NCBI RefSeq assembly: GCF_000015765.1
Contig: NC_008942.1
Span: forward strand, 759,921-823,920
Reading direction: 5' to 3'
Source of the DNA: Methanocorpusculum labreanum Z
GTDB taxonomy: Archaea; Halobacteriota; Methanomicrobia; Methanomicrobiales; Methanocorpusculaceae
Length of the DNA: 64,000 nucleotides
Part shown: positions 1-8,801 of the stretch, in pieces
Layout of the letters: each line of letters opens with the position of its first letter
Numbering within the stretch: the stretch's first letter is position 1
The notes under the pieces: model-generated
Told to the model about the DNA's origin: nothing
The model's input: the letters and a program-made list of their open reading frames with translations, nothing else
The model's database searches: none
Translations under genes and position numbers: made by a program

Positions 1-1
1 C

Positions 2-151
2 CTTGATCCGTATGCGACCAGAAACGCTGTCGTCGGGCTTATCGGGTTTGAGATGAAACCTCCGGAGGATGAGACGATCGTTTTTGATAAGGCCGTTCCC
101 ATTCTCAGGGAAGAGGAAGATGTCTTCGATGCCGATGTCATAGATTCCTGA
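2..151 (+). CDS. C-terminal end of an unidentified protein (5' truncated)
   Basis: An open frame enters from the left edge and gives 49 residues ending at TGA 149-151. The tail is acidic (a run of Glu and Asp near the end) and no domain is recognisable in so short a piece. A T-rich tract follows the stop directly, which fits the end of a transcription unit. Function cannot be assigned from this fragment. Confidence 0.6.
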   Translation, partial: LDPYATRNAVVGLIGFEMKPPEDETIVFDKAVPILREEEDVFDADVIDS

Positions 152-167
152 TTTTTTTCTTTTTTTT
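152..167 (+). terminator. T-rich archaeal-type terminator
   Basis: Fifteen of sixteen bases after the first stop codon are T. Archaeal RNA polymerase terminates at oligo-T tracts without needing a hairpin, and none is seen here. Confidence 0.45.
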
Positions 168-238
168 ACCAAACCGTTCCGCCTGAAATAGCAGAAGATA
201 TGTTATTCTTCAGAACCAAATAGTATTCTTGGAAAATC

Positions 239-1576
239 ATGGAAAAAATACGATACTACGACATTCGGTATGTTCGGGGGACAGTTACATCCATCCAGAC
301 GGAAAACCGTGTGATCGAAAATGCCGGCTCTTCTTTTTATGGTAAAGCTCTCTTCAGGGTCTTAGGCGAAAATGGCTGGGGATACTACTGCGCTTCATCC
401 ATCGATATGGACGATAAAAAATCGAAAGATGCCTGCATCCAGAAAGCCGCAGCCTCGGCACGTCTTGCCGGCGTCCATACCGACATCGCCGATGTGCCGC
501 TTGGATCCCCGCGTTCCTGGGTATGTTCTGCAAAGGAGCAGGCAGAAACTCCTCTTGAGGAGAAAGCCGCGCAGCTTCTTCTTCTCGAAGGATCCGCAAA
601 AATACCGGAGATCTGCAGCACCTCGGCACGATACTCCGAACAGTATCAGGACGTCATCTTTGAAGACTGTAATGATTACTCGGCAACCTCTTCGGTCTGC
701 CGCACGCTCTTCACCATCTCGGCGGTTGCAAACCGCGGAGCCGACATGCAGATGAACTACGAGCAGGAGGCGGTGGTTGGCCCCCTCTCGTTAAAAGAGT
801 ATATTCCCTACGGCGAGAAGTGTGCGAAACGCGCAGTTGAACTTCTGGACGCATCCGTCGTTTCCGGCGGACGCATGCCTGCCGTCCTGGATCCGGCGAT
901 CGGCGGCGTATTTGCTCACGAAGCGGTCGGTCATGCAAGCGAAGGAGACGCCGTAAGAGATGGCGTTTCCGTTCTTGCCGGCAAACTGGGTGAGCAGGTC
1001 GGCTCGTCTCTCGTCACCATCATCGATGATCCTTCCATGCACGGATACGGGTACGAACCCTTCGACGCTGAAGGTGTTGCCTGCGGACCGACAGAACTGA
1101 TCAAAAACGGGGTCATGCACAAATATATGCATTCCCGCGAGACCCTGGCCGCCGTTGGTCTGGAGACCGGTGACGCGGGTCATGCCAGAGCCGAACCTGG
1201 AATGCAGCCTCTGGTTCGTATGAGTAATACCTACATCAAAGAAGGCGATGCCTCGTATGACGAGATCATCGCCGAATGCAGAAAAGGCGTTCTTCTGATC
1301 GGTTCAAGGGGTGGACAGGTCGATCCGGGCCGCGGGGCCTTCCAGTTCAATGCAAAGTATGGATATCTGATCGAAAATGGAGAAACTGGAAAAATGATTC
1401 GTGACGTCTCCCTCTCAGGGGATATTCTCTCGGTGCTGCACAACATCGCTTTGTGCGGCAAAGAACGGAAAATGTCTTCGGGAATGTGCGGCAAAGGTCA
1501 GTCGGTTCCGGTATCTGACGGAGCTCCCCATGTATATCTGACCGAGGCTTTAGTTGGAGGCGGCGGAAATGTCTGA
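239..1576 (+). CDS. tldD: TldD-family metalloprotease
   Basis: 445 residues with the TldD/PmbA fold. The family signature HEAVGH (His227, Glu228, His232, the HExxxH zinc site) lies in GGVFAHEAVGHASEGDA, followed by the conserved C-terminal Asp/Gly-rich segments. TldD pairs with PmbA (TldE) to form a cytoplasmic protease that in bacteria degrades unfolded peptides and matures modified peptides. The partner gene overlaps the 3' end by 8 bp, so the pair is probably co-transcribed and translationally coupled. The archaeal substrate is unknown. Confidence 0.93.
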   Translation: MEKIRYYDIRYVRGTVTSIQTENRVIENAGSSFYGKALFRVLGENGWGYYCASSIDMDDKKSKDACIQKAAASARLAGVHTDIADVPLGSPRSWVCSAKEQAETPLEEKAAQLLLLEGSAKIPEICSTSARYSEQYQDVIFEDCNDYSATSSVCRTLFTISAVANRGADMQMNYEQEAVVGPLSLKEYIPYGEKCAKRAVELLDASVVSGGRMPAVLDPAIGGVFAHEAVGHASEGDAVRDGVSVLAGKLGEQVGSSLVTIIDDPSMHGYGYEPFDAEGVACGPTELIKNGVMHKYMHSRETLAAVGLETGDAGHARAEPGMQPLVRMSNTYIKEGDASYDEIIAECRKGVLLIGSRGGQVDPGRGAFQFNAKYGYLIENGETGKMIRDVSLSGDILSVLHNIALCGKERKMSSGMCGKGQSVPVSDGAPHVYLTEALVGGGGNV

Positions 1577-2861
1577 GCTCGACATTGACCGGATTCTCTC
1601 CTACGGCGGGAAAAATGCCGATGAGGTGGAGGTGTTCATGCTCGATTACACCGACATTTCCCTTGAACAGCGGGAGATGGCCGTCTCTTCGGTTTTCGAA
1701 CATGCTGGCAAATCCATCTATATCAGGGTAGTAAAGGATAACCGCATTGGAATATCCGGCACCTCCGATGCGACGCGTTGGAAGGACTGCTTTGACGTGG
1801 CTATGTCTTCGGCCAAACTTTCAGAACCGGTTCCCGGATGGACCGGTTTCCCGGCAAAATCCATGCTGCCGGACGGCCGCGATCCATTCGATCCAAAGAT
1901 CTCTGTTATGCCGGATCTGGCTGCCGAATATCTGGAACGGATGAATGCCGGAGCCGCCAAACACCCCGAGGCACGCGTGGTCACCGGTGGTGTTTCCCTT
2001 TCGACAGGAACGGCGGTCATCGCCAACTCGAACGGTGTTCATTACACGCGTCAGATTTCCGGTATTTCTCTTGGGATGGATGCCATCTGCGAAAACTCGA
2101 CCGGGTATGACTATGACTCAAGTCCGTTTTTAGACCGAATCAATCCGGAAAAGATTGGTGAAGAAACCACATTCTGGGCGACAGCCTCCCGAAACGGCGC
2201 GGATGTCGAGACAAAGAAATATGACGTCGTCTTCTCCGAACATGTGGTGGCATCGCTTATTCTCGATCTCTTTATCGAGGCCGTGAATGGAAAGAACGTT
2301 CTTTCCGGAAAATCGGTTTTTGCCGGCAAACTGGGTGAAGATGTTATGCACCCATCGGTCTCGATCTCGGACGTTCCCATGGATCCGGCCGGTTCTGCAT
2401 GGAAGCGGTTCGACTCTGAAGGAACGGTAACCTCCGACCTTTCGATCGTTCAAAACGGCGTGCTCTCTGCATTTATGTACGATGTAAAAACCGCATCTCA
2501 GGCAAAAACGGTCTCGACGGGACATGCCCACCGTGCCGGAAACGGGGCGACCTATATCCACCCACACTGTCTTCGGATCGAAGCCCCCGTATCCGATGTC
2601 ATGGACAAACCGTGTCTATTTGTTCGCGAGGTTATAGGAGCGCATACGGCAAACTCCCTCACCGGCGAATTTTCGGTTGAAGTGGCCAATGCATTCTTTG
2701 CCGAGTCCGGGAAATTTGTCCGTCCGGTGAAAAAAGCGATGATCTCAGGGAACGTCTTCGATATTCTCAGAAGCGGTGTGAACATCTCTTCTGAAACTAA
2801 GACGTTTGAAGGTGCAGTTGTTCCGAAGATGCGCATAGATAGTATGCAGGTAATTGGATAG
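1569..2861 (+). CDS. pmbA: PmbA/TldE-family partner of TldD
   Basis: 430 residues of the PmbA/TldE family. Unlike the upstream protein it has no HExxxH, as expected for the non-catalytic subunit; the matching region reads FSEHVVASLI. A TTG at 1554 is also in frame, but ATG 1569 is preferred because a GGAGG lies 8 bases before it, inside the end of tldD. It ends with the family's C-terminal glycine/hydrophobic segment. It probably forms the heterodimeric TldD/E protease with the preceding gene. Confidence 0.92.
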   Translation: MSELDIDRILSYGGKNADEVEVFMLDYTDISLEQREMAVSSVFEHAGKSIYIRVVKDNRIGISGTSDATRWKDCFDVAMSSAKLSEPVPGWTGFPAKSMLPDGRDPFDPKISVMPDLAAEYLERMNAGAAKHPEARVVTGGVSLSTGTAVIANSNGVHYTRQISGISLGMDAICENSTGYDYDSSPFLDRINPEKIGEETTFWATASRNGADVETKKYDVVFSEHVVASLILDLFIEAVNGKNVLSGKSVFAGKLGEDVMHPSVSISDVPMDPAGSAWKRFDSEGTVTSDLSIVQNGVLSAFMYDVKTASQAKTVSTGHAHRAGNGATYIHPHCLRIEAPVSDVMDKPCLFVREVIGAHTANSLTGEFSVEVANAFFAESGKFVRPVKKAMISGNVFDILRSGVNISSETKTFEGAVVPKMRIDSMQVIG

Positions 2862-2911
2862 AATAGGGGTTAATTATATCCCTATTCATGCAGATAGTAT
2901 CAATCACATAA

Positions 2912-3772
2912 ATGCCAGACGATCATACAATGATGCGTGTTCCGACGTACATCACCTCAGTCGATAAAATTCTTGGCGGCGGCGTTCCGATCGGGTCAAC
3001 GATATTACTTATCACCGAGCCCGGTGCGGGAGGACCTGAATTCCTCTTCACCTCCTTGGTAAATTACTGCAGGGAGGTTAAAGGCGATCTCCCTTTGACG
3101 AAAAATTCCAATCGGCCTGATGCAATATATTATATTACACCAAAAACATCCCGGATTCAGTTTGTCAATATGATGAAGCAGCAGTTCAGTTTCCTGAATA
3201 ATATTGATTTCGAAGGGGAACTGCTGGATAAATGTGTTTTTCATATGGATGTGGGTGATGTTTATTTTGCGAGATCCATCGTTCCGCTTTCCTGGTATTC
3301 ACAGAAGACGCTTTCGGAGCATCTCATGGATCTGCCGCCGTACGATGATTACGGCGGTCTTGCCTATCTCGCAGGGATGGTGGAGACTGCCCCTGAGAAT
3401 TCAATGGTGTATATCGATTCACTGACGCCGTATCTCCCGTACTTTAGCGATCAGGACAAATGGCGAAATCTGATCTTTCTGATATATGGTCTCTCCCGTG
3501 CGGCAAAAAAACGGAACATCACGTTCATAATATTACTGACTGCTGGGATTCTCCCTGCGAGCAAGGAAATATCCCTCGGCAATTCATTTGATGCGATCAT
3601 TCGTCTCGTGTGGCAGAAAAGTCAGGAATCAATGTCAAGGCAGCGGCAGATGTACATCGAAAAGTTTGCCAGCGTTCTTCCTCTTCTTTCATCAAGGGAT
3701 ATTGCCACCTATAACGTTTCGATAGCCCCGGAAACCGGTTTTGAGATATCCAATCTCAGGAGAGTGGCATAA
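2912..3772 (+). CDS. KaiC/RecA-superfamily protein with a lost P-loop
   Basis: 286 residues related to the RecA-superfamily signal-transduction ATPases (KaiC, GvpD and ArlH relatives). The N-terminal DKILGGGVPIGSTILLI is the usual KaiC-like lead into Walker A, but the loop reads EPGAGGPEF and lacks the Lys-Ser/Thr needed for ATP binding. The Walker-B-like strand SMVYIDSL is retained. It lies 1 bp upstream of a second KaiC-like gene with its own altered P-loop, so the two may work as a complex. Role unknown; a sensor or scaffold is an inference. Confidence 0.75.
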   Translation: MPDDHTMMRVPTYITSVDKILGGGVPIGSTILLITEPGAGGPEFLFTSLVNYCREVKGDLPLTKNSNRPDAIYYITPKTSRIQFVNMMKQQFSFLNNIDFEGELLDKCVFHMDVGDVYFARSIVPLSWYSQKTLSEHLMDLPPYDDYGGLAYLAGMVETAPENSMVYIDSLTPYLPYFSDQDKWRNLIFLIYGLSRAAKKRNITFIILLTAGILPASKEISLGNSFDAIIRLVWQKSQESMSRQRQMYIEKFASVLPLLSSRDIATYNVSIAPETGFEISNLRRVA

Positions 3773-3773
3773 A

Positions 3774-4490
3774 ATGGATTACGAACCGCAGTCAAAAGTA
3801 ATGATTCCATCAGGCATCCCCGGACTGGATGACATGATCGGCGGAGGTTTCATCAAGGGATCGGTTTTCGTCCTGATCGGCGAGACCGGTACCGGCAGAA
3901 CGATGTTCTCTCTGCAGTATTTATATCAGGGCCTTCTTAACGGCGAGAAAGTGATGTACATCAGTCTGTTCAATCCGGTGGAACAGCTGACGGGAAACTT
4001 CCTCTCGATGTATCCCGAGATGCGGGATCGGATCAACAAGGATATCTATATTGTACAGCTGCCTCCGGAAATTTTTCTGACCTTCTCCTCGCGTCTCGGT
4101 AACAATGTTGCGATCATGATTCAGGAGCTCGGAGTGAGCCGTGTTGTCGTGAATCCGTTCTCTGTTCTTGAGGAGACGCTGGTCACTTCGACAGGATTTC
4201 GATCAACCGATCTAAACATGGTGTATTCGTCTCTGCGTTCGACCGGGGCAACAACAATCCTGCATGTCAATTCAGGTCAGACGAATGTTTTCGCCAGCAA
4301 ATTCGGTTTTTCCGAGGTATTTGCCGACGGGGTCGCATGTATGTTCAGAGAGTTCCCGGATAACGATCATATGAGACCATACCGCATGCCGTTTGTTCTT
4401 TTGAAATCCCGCGGTCTTATAACGAAAACGGCGAAACTTATCAAGTATGACGAGTCCGGGCTGTTTACACTGCACTCGCCGATAAAATAA
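3774..4490 (+). CDS. KaiC-like RecA-superfamily ATPase homologue
   Basis: 238 residues from ATG 3774, which has AGGAG ten bases upstream; an earlier TTG at 3741 is less likely. The start GIPGLDDMIGGGFIKGSVF is typical of single-domain KaiC-like ATPases. Walker A is GETGTGRT, with Arg in place of the invariant Lys, so nucleotide binding or hydrolysis may be weakened. It is spaced one base from the preceding degenerate relative. Candidate roles are regulation of motility, gas vesicles or gene expression by analogy with ArlH and GvpD; the sequence does not decide between them. Confidence 0.78.
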   Translation: MDYEPQSKVMIPSGIPGLDDMIGGGFIKGSVFVLIGETGTGRTMFSLQYLYQGLLNGEKVMYISLFNPVEQLTGNFLSMYPEMRDRINKDIYIVQLPPEIFLTFSSRLGNNVAIMIQELGVSRVVVNPFSVLEETLVTSTGFRSTDLNMVYSSLRSTGATTILHVNSGQTNVFASKFGFSEVFADGVACMFREFPDNDHMRPYRMPFVLLKSRGLITKTAKLIKYDESGLFTLHSPIK

Positions 4491-4527
4491 AACACTCCTT
4501 ATTTTAGCCGCATGCCGTCAGAAATAT

Positions 4528-4555
4528 CTTATTAATACATTAGAAACAATCTAAT
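4528..4555 (+). promoter_or_regulatory. TATA-like box and adjacent palindrome
   Basis: CTTATTAATAC at about 4528-4538 resembles an archaeal TATA box. It is followed at once by the perfect inverted repeat ATTAGA, AACAA spacer, TCTAAT (4539-4555), placed seven bases before the ATG at 4563. A regulator bound there would cover the transcription start. Confidence 0.4.
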
Positions 4556-4562
4556 ATCACGT

Positions 4563-5309
4563 ATGGTTCAGCAGAAGGGCGGGTCCGAACAAACAAGATT
4601 GAATGATCCGTTTCGGAGAAAAAGAAGGAGAAAGGAAGGTTTTTTTACACCGCCGGTTCTTCTGCTTCTAACTGCAGTTTTTGTTGCTCTTATAGGGGTT
4701 TTGCTGATAATGACGAGTACGACCGGTTTTTTCCCGCAGCAATACCCGATGCCAAGCACACTTAATATTACACCCGTCCCATCTCCAACAATTTCTATTC
4801 AGATACCGAAAAACGTCACTCCGTGTTCAGCTGTAGGACAGATATGTGATATCAGTGATCCGTCATTTGTATTCCAGCCGGAAGTTATCGACACAGTTCT
4901 TGGAAATGCAACGCTTCTCTACTTCAATCATATATCGTATCCGTATTACTCAACGTATGGAAACACAACTCTCAAAGCAGTAAATGTCTACCCTGTAACC
5001 GATCTGATCATTGATTATAATGTTCCAAACGTCACGGTCAAAAAAGTGATTGTTGACAAACGGATCATTACAAACGGGGTTTTGACGGATACGACCTACA
5101 AAACGGTGTATGTGACCTATCCCGATCCGGAAGCCAGATTCGAGATCAAGGTCTACAATGCGTTTGGGGATCTGGTGGCCGTTGAAGGATTTGCCGGTCA
5201 GTATGATACCGGCATGACGGATGTTATAACTTTCTTAACCCAAGGAAACTACACAATCGAGATGACGGGAAAGCGGATCGAGTTCAATGTTTCCATCATC
5301 GAAAAATAA
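4563..5309 (+). CDS. Membrane-anchored extracytoplasmic protein
   Basis: 248 residues. A strongly basic N-terminal tail (RRKRRRKEG) is followed by one hydrophobic helix at about residues 29-51 and then a Pro/Thr-rich stretch and an outer domain rich in beta-prone sequence. This is the layout of a type II anchored protein with its C-terminal domain outside. The domain (two Cys, many Asn-x-Thr sites that could be N-glycosylated) is not one I recognise. It follows the KaiC-like pair in the same direction but has its own promoter. Confidence 0.7.
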   Translation: MVQQKGGSEQTRLNDPFRRKRRRKEGFFTPPVLLLLTAVFVALIGVLLIMTSTTGFFPQQYPMPSTLNITPVPSPTISIQIPKNVTPCSAVGQICDISDPSFVFQPEVIDTVLGNATLLYFNHISYPYYSTYGNTTLKAVNVYPVTDLIIDYNVPNVTVKKVIVDKRIITNGVLTDTTYKTVYVTYPDPEARFEIKVYNAFGDLVAVEGFAGQYDTGMTDVITFLTQGNYTIEMTGKRIEFNVSIIEK

Positions 5310-5316
5310 GGTTTGT

Positions 5317-5571
5317 TCAAATCACGATTCCAAAGAATGAAAGGATGATAAGCAGGGCAGCTCCGAGAATACCTCCGACCGCACATACGATCACTTGTGC
5401 GACCGAAAGATCTCCGATCGGTGCAAGATTCAGCCAGGAAACGATAAAGAGGATAATGACACCGCATACTGCATTGATCAGGAGTTTTAGTCCGTTTCTC
5501 AGAATGAAAAACAGTATTGCGCAGATCACGACCGCAATAATGATCATAATGACTGTTGCAAAAATATCCAT
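5317..5571 (-). CDS. BofA-like small membrane protein
   Basis: 84 residues from the ATG at 5571, with three hydrophobic segments (about 3-24, 30-50 and 57-83). The pattern GLKLLINAVCG and LNLAPIGDLSV followed by a Gly-rich final helix matches the pro-sigmaK processing inhibitor BofA family, which in Bacillus restrains an intramembrane protease during sporulation. Archaea do not sporulate, so the role here is unknown. The longer frame extending upstream to 5925 overlaps the next gene's signal peptide and is not used. It converges on the upstream gene with 7 bp between stops. Confidence 0.72.
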   Translation of the reverse strand: MDIFATVIMIIIAVVICAILFFILRNGLKLLINAVCGVIILFIVSWLNLAPIGDLSVAQVIVCAVGGILGAALLIILSFFGIVI

Positions 5572-5691
5572 GTAAGTAGATTCAACTGACCAGAATATAA
5601 AGGATTTGGCTGGATTTGCTTTATCACGCCCGGAAGGTATAATTATAGCATCAGTATAAGTATCATTTATTCTCTCTCGAGGTGTCTTATC

Positions 5692-7311
5692 CTGAAAGCC
5701 AACTATCTTCTTTTGATTTTGATTCTGACGGCAGCCCTGTTTATCCTTCCTGCAGCCGGCACCGTGTCGCTGAATATCCTTCAGCCTTCTATCGATGAAA
5801 CCTATTTTGCCGAGATGCGTGATCTGTATGTGTACGGCAGCTTTGCAAATACCGGCGATCCGGCTGATGTCCGCGTGCGGGTCTACAACCCGGAAGGTGA
5901 GGTTATACGAACACTGCAGAGCCATGTTGATATGACGGGTGAAACCCCGTCGTCTTCGGTCGATATGAGTCTGGTTCCGGAGAACCTGCAGTGGGGTGAT
6001 ATTTTGGCTGTTGAGGGCATCACCGACCCATATGGGTCTGCAAACGGAGGTAATAAGGTCCTAGTAAGTAAAAAGTGGGGTTACTATCTTGCTTTTGTTC
6101 AGGGGGGCGTAACCAAGAATTATTCCGGCATGTACGGTGAAGCTGATGAGGACGGGAACGTGTTCCCGTACACCGAGGATTTCACCTCAGGGATTTATCG
6201 AATCGTTGTCGATGTTCTGGATAAAAACGGACATAATATCCGATTTATCGATGGAAATGGGGAGTCGGTCGACTCAATCGAACTTCCGGTCTCGTTTGGG
6301 CTGACGCATGCCTCACTTGGCATGTTCCGGCCGGATGAAAATCGTGAGAATGTGATCAGCTATGCACGGCAGAATGATCTGCGGTCATATATTGACTGGT
6401 TCCCCGGGTACTTTCAGATCTCCGGTGGTTTGGCTGGGTATCAGATACCTGCCGTGTGGCAGCCGAACAATGGTATCGAGGTAGTTAACTCTCTTGAAGG
6501 AACGATTTATGACACGCCGGAGTATGCAGAAAACACTCTGCTGATGTACAATCTCGGCAGTTCAAGTACCACTGTTCAGCTGGAGCTCGCCCAGATCCTT
6601 CGCGCCGGGTTGGAGGACAGCGAAAAAACGACGTACACGTATTATGACACCGGAGAAATCTCGTACACATGGATAGATGCGGATGACGGGATGTCGAAGA
6701 CGCTTTCCGGGGAGATCACGACATATCCGGATATGGCCGAGCCGGATTTCCGTGTGATCTATACACATGCAGACAGTTCAGAGGATCCAATCCCGCAAAA
6801 CACCATATCACTTCTACCGAATCTGACGAAATCGGTTGATACCTCGCCATATGAGGTCACCGTGACAAGAGGCGAGTATTTGGCTCTCTACGGACTGACC
6901 AGGCCTATTGCAACGACATTGTCTGATGCGGGGACACCTTACCGATATAACGTTGATGACCAAATTATGGGGTTCACCTATACATGCGGTGATGCTGAAT
7001 ATACCTTTGAAGGCCTGTTGAACCGAGTGTTTGTGAATCCTGATGGTTCACTCTATGCGGCGGTGAATACGAACTATGAGTTCGGTCATGTGTTCACAGC
7101 AGAAGATACAGCAAATATGCCCATTGGAACGAATGTCTATGAGGTGAAAGGGTATGATGCGAACGGCACATATGTGGAGAATACAAGTCTGAATATCACG
7201 ATCACGGTTGTGCCGGAAACGTTCACCCCAACGGGTTTTATCCTGCCGCTTTCCATTCTTCTAGCAGGAATTACAATGGGAGCAGCGGTAATCACTATCC
7301 GAAAATTATAG
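5692..7311 (+). CDS. Large secreted surface protein with C-terminal membrane anchor
   Basis: About 539 residues. The first ATG/GTG/TTG codon is a TTG at 5713, which would begin inside the signal peptide and leave it without its basic residue. Reading upstream, CTG at 5692 gives LKANYLLLILILTAALFIL followed by PAAG, a good signal peptide, and has GAGGTG seven bases before it; I therefore place the start at 5692 while noting that CTG is unusual. The body is beta-rich, with a Ser/Asp-rich, acidic composition common in archaeal S-layer-associated proteins. A final helix GFILPLSILLAGITMGAAV with a basic end anchors it. No named domain recognised. Confidence 0.72.
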   Translation: MKANYLLLILILTAALFILPAAGTVSLNILQPSIDETYFAEMRDLYVYGSFANTGDPADVRVRVYNPEGEVIRTLQSHVDMTGETPSSSVDMSLVPENLQWGDILAVEGITDPYGSANGGNKVLVSKKWGYYLAFVQGGVTKNYSGMYGEADEDGNVFPYTEDFTSGIYRIVVDVLDKNGHNIRFIDGNGESVDSIELPVSFGLTHASLGMFRPDENRENVISYARQNDLRSYIDWFPGYFQISGGLAGYQIPAVWQPNNGIEVVNSLEGTIYDTPEYAENTLLMYNLGSSSTTVQLELAQILRAGLEDSEKTTYTYYDTGEISYTWIDADDGMSKTLSGEITTYPDMAEPDFRVIYTHADSSEDPIPQNTISLLPNLTKSVDTSPYEVTVTRGEYLALYGLTRPIATTLSDAGTPYRYNVDDQIMGFTYTCGDAEYTFEGLLNRVFVNPDGSLYAAVNTNYEFGHVFTAEDTANMPIGTNVYEVKGYDANGTYVENTSLNITITVVPETFTPTGFILPLSILLAGITMGAAVITIRKL

Positions 7312-7351
7312 GCCATCCCTCTTTTTCATCAGGATGTCCGGATAAAAAAAG

Positions 7352-8728
7352 TTATTCGAGATAGGGTTTTATCTCGGCAAAAATTTCATCGAGCAGGGTT
7401 TTCGCTTCTGCCGGATCCTGTGACTCGGCAAAGACCCTGACCAGCGGTTCCGTTCCGGATGGTCTGATCAAGGCCCATGCCCCGCCGCGTGTTATCCGCA
7501 TCCCATCACGGTCGTCGATCGGGCAGTCCGCAAAATAGGTTTTCATATGGATTACGATCTCTTTTGCCTGTGCGGTTTTTCGTTTTTCCTGATACATGGT
7601 GAATGACGGAAGTTCTGCGATGAGTTTTGAAAGCGGCTCGGTCTTTCCGGCAACAAATCCGAGCATCGTTGCAGCGCTCATTCCGCCGTCTCTGCAGAAC
7701 TGGTGCTTTGGATAAATGATCCCGCCGTTTCCTTCCCCGCCGATGACGACATTTTCTCCGTTTGCGATGAGTTCGCGCATGGTCCGTGCCACGTAGATGC
7801 TCCCGACAACCGTGTAGGTGGTCGTGCAGTTGTATTTTTTCCCGACTTCTTCGACGATGCCGGATGTGCTGACCGGAGTTACGATCGTACCTCCTGGGTT
7901 TTTCTCGCAGAAGTAGGAGGCGAGCAGGGCAAACGTGATGTTTCCGTCCATGAAAGTCCCGTTTTCATCAACGAAGATCGCCCGATCCGCATCCCCGTCG
8001 TGCGCCACTCCGAATGCTGCGCCGGTTGCCTGGACCAGGGCTGAGAGATTTGCAAGTCCTTCAGGACTCGGTTCGGGAAGTCTGCCCGGGAAGAGTCCGT
8101 TGAACTCGGCATTGATGGTGTGAACATTACATCCAAGTCTGCGCAGGATTTCGGGGGTCGTAGCGGCTGCCGGACCGTTTCCCGGATCGACAACGACCGT
8201 TATCCCTTTGCCGCAGTCTTTTGGGAACTGTGCGACGATTGAATCGATATAGAGTTTACGTGCCTCTGGTTCTTCCGTGCATTCACCGACTTTGTCCCAG
8301 GCGGAGACGACCGAGCCGTTTTGGATCATGAGCTCTTCGAGTTCGAGTGTTCGTTCGTCTCCCATCTCGGTTCCGTCAGCTTCGATGATTTTTATGCCGT
8401 TGTACTCGGGCGGGTTGTGGGATGCGGTGATCATGACACCGCCGTCAAGTTTGTGATCAAGAACGAGGTACTGGAGGCCCGGTGTCGGGATCACATCGAA
8501 GTCGACAACGTCGCATCCGCATGCCATAAGCCCTGAGCGGACCGCAGAACTCAGCGCAGGTCCCGAGGTTCTGGTGTCGCGGCCGACCCCCACCTTTTTG
8601 CCTTCGCCGAGCATTGTTCCGAATGCCTCGGCGACACTGAGAGCAAATACCGGGGTCATATCGACTCCGGTCACTCCGCGGACACCGTTTGTACCAAAGT
8701 ATTTCTTCTCGCGTTTTTCGAATGCCAT
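7352..8728 (-). CDS. glmM: Phosphoglucosamine mutase / phosphomannomutase
   Basis: 458 residues of the alpha-D-phosphohexomutase family. Active-site serine loop TASHNPPEYNG (Ser103), metal-binding loop DGDADRAI, sugar-binding loop GEGNGG and the C-terminal phosphate-binding loop RPSGTEPLVR are all present. The GlmM-like start FGTNGVRG and length favour phosphoglucosamine mutase, which converts glucosamine-6-phosphate to glucosamine-1-phosphate for UDP-GlcNAc; archaeal paralogues often act on mannose or glucose phosphates, so substrate is open. It converges on the surface-protein gene. Confidence 0.93.
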   Translation of the reverse strand: MAFEKREKKYFGTNGVRGVTGVDMTPVFALSVAEAFGTMLGEGKKVGVGRDTRTSGPALSSAVRSGLMACGCDVVDFDVIPTPGLQYLVLDHKLDGGVMITASHNPPEYNGIKIIEADGTEMGDERTLELEELMIQNGSVVSAWDKVGECTEEPEARKLYIDSIVAQFPKDCGKGITVVVDPGNGPAAATTPEILRRLGCNVHTINAEFNGLFPGRLPEPSPEGLANLSALVQATGAAFGVAHDGDADRAIFVDENGTFMDGNITFALLASYFCEKNPGGTIVTPVSTSGIVEEVGKKYNCTTTYTVVGSIYVARTMRELIANGENVVIGGEGNGGIIYPKHQFCRDGGMSAATMLGFVAGKTEPLSKLIAELPSFTMYQEKRKTAQAKEIVIHMKTYFADCPIDDRDGMRITRGGAWALIRPSGTEPLVRVFAESQDPAEAKTLLDEIFAEIKPYLE

Positions 8729-8801
8729 ATTTACAACCGTCTGTGTAAGAGTATGGGCGGTTTATAATTATAAGGGTTGAGAAAAAGAGGCGGGTTAGAT
8801 A

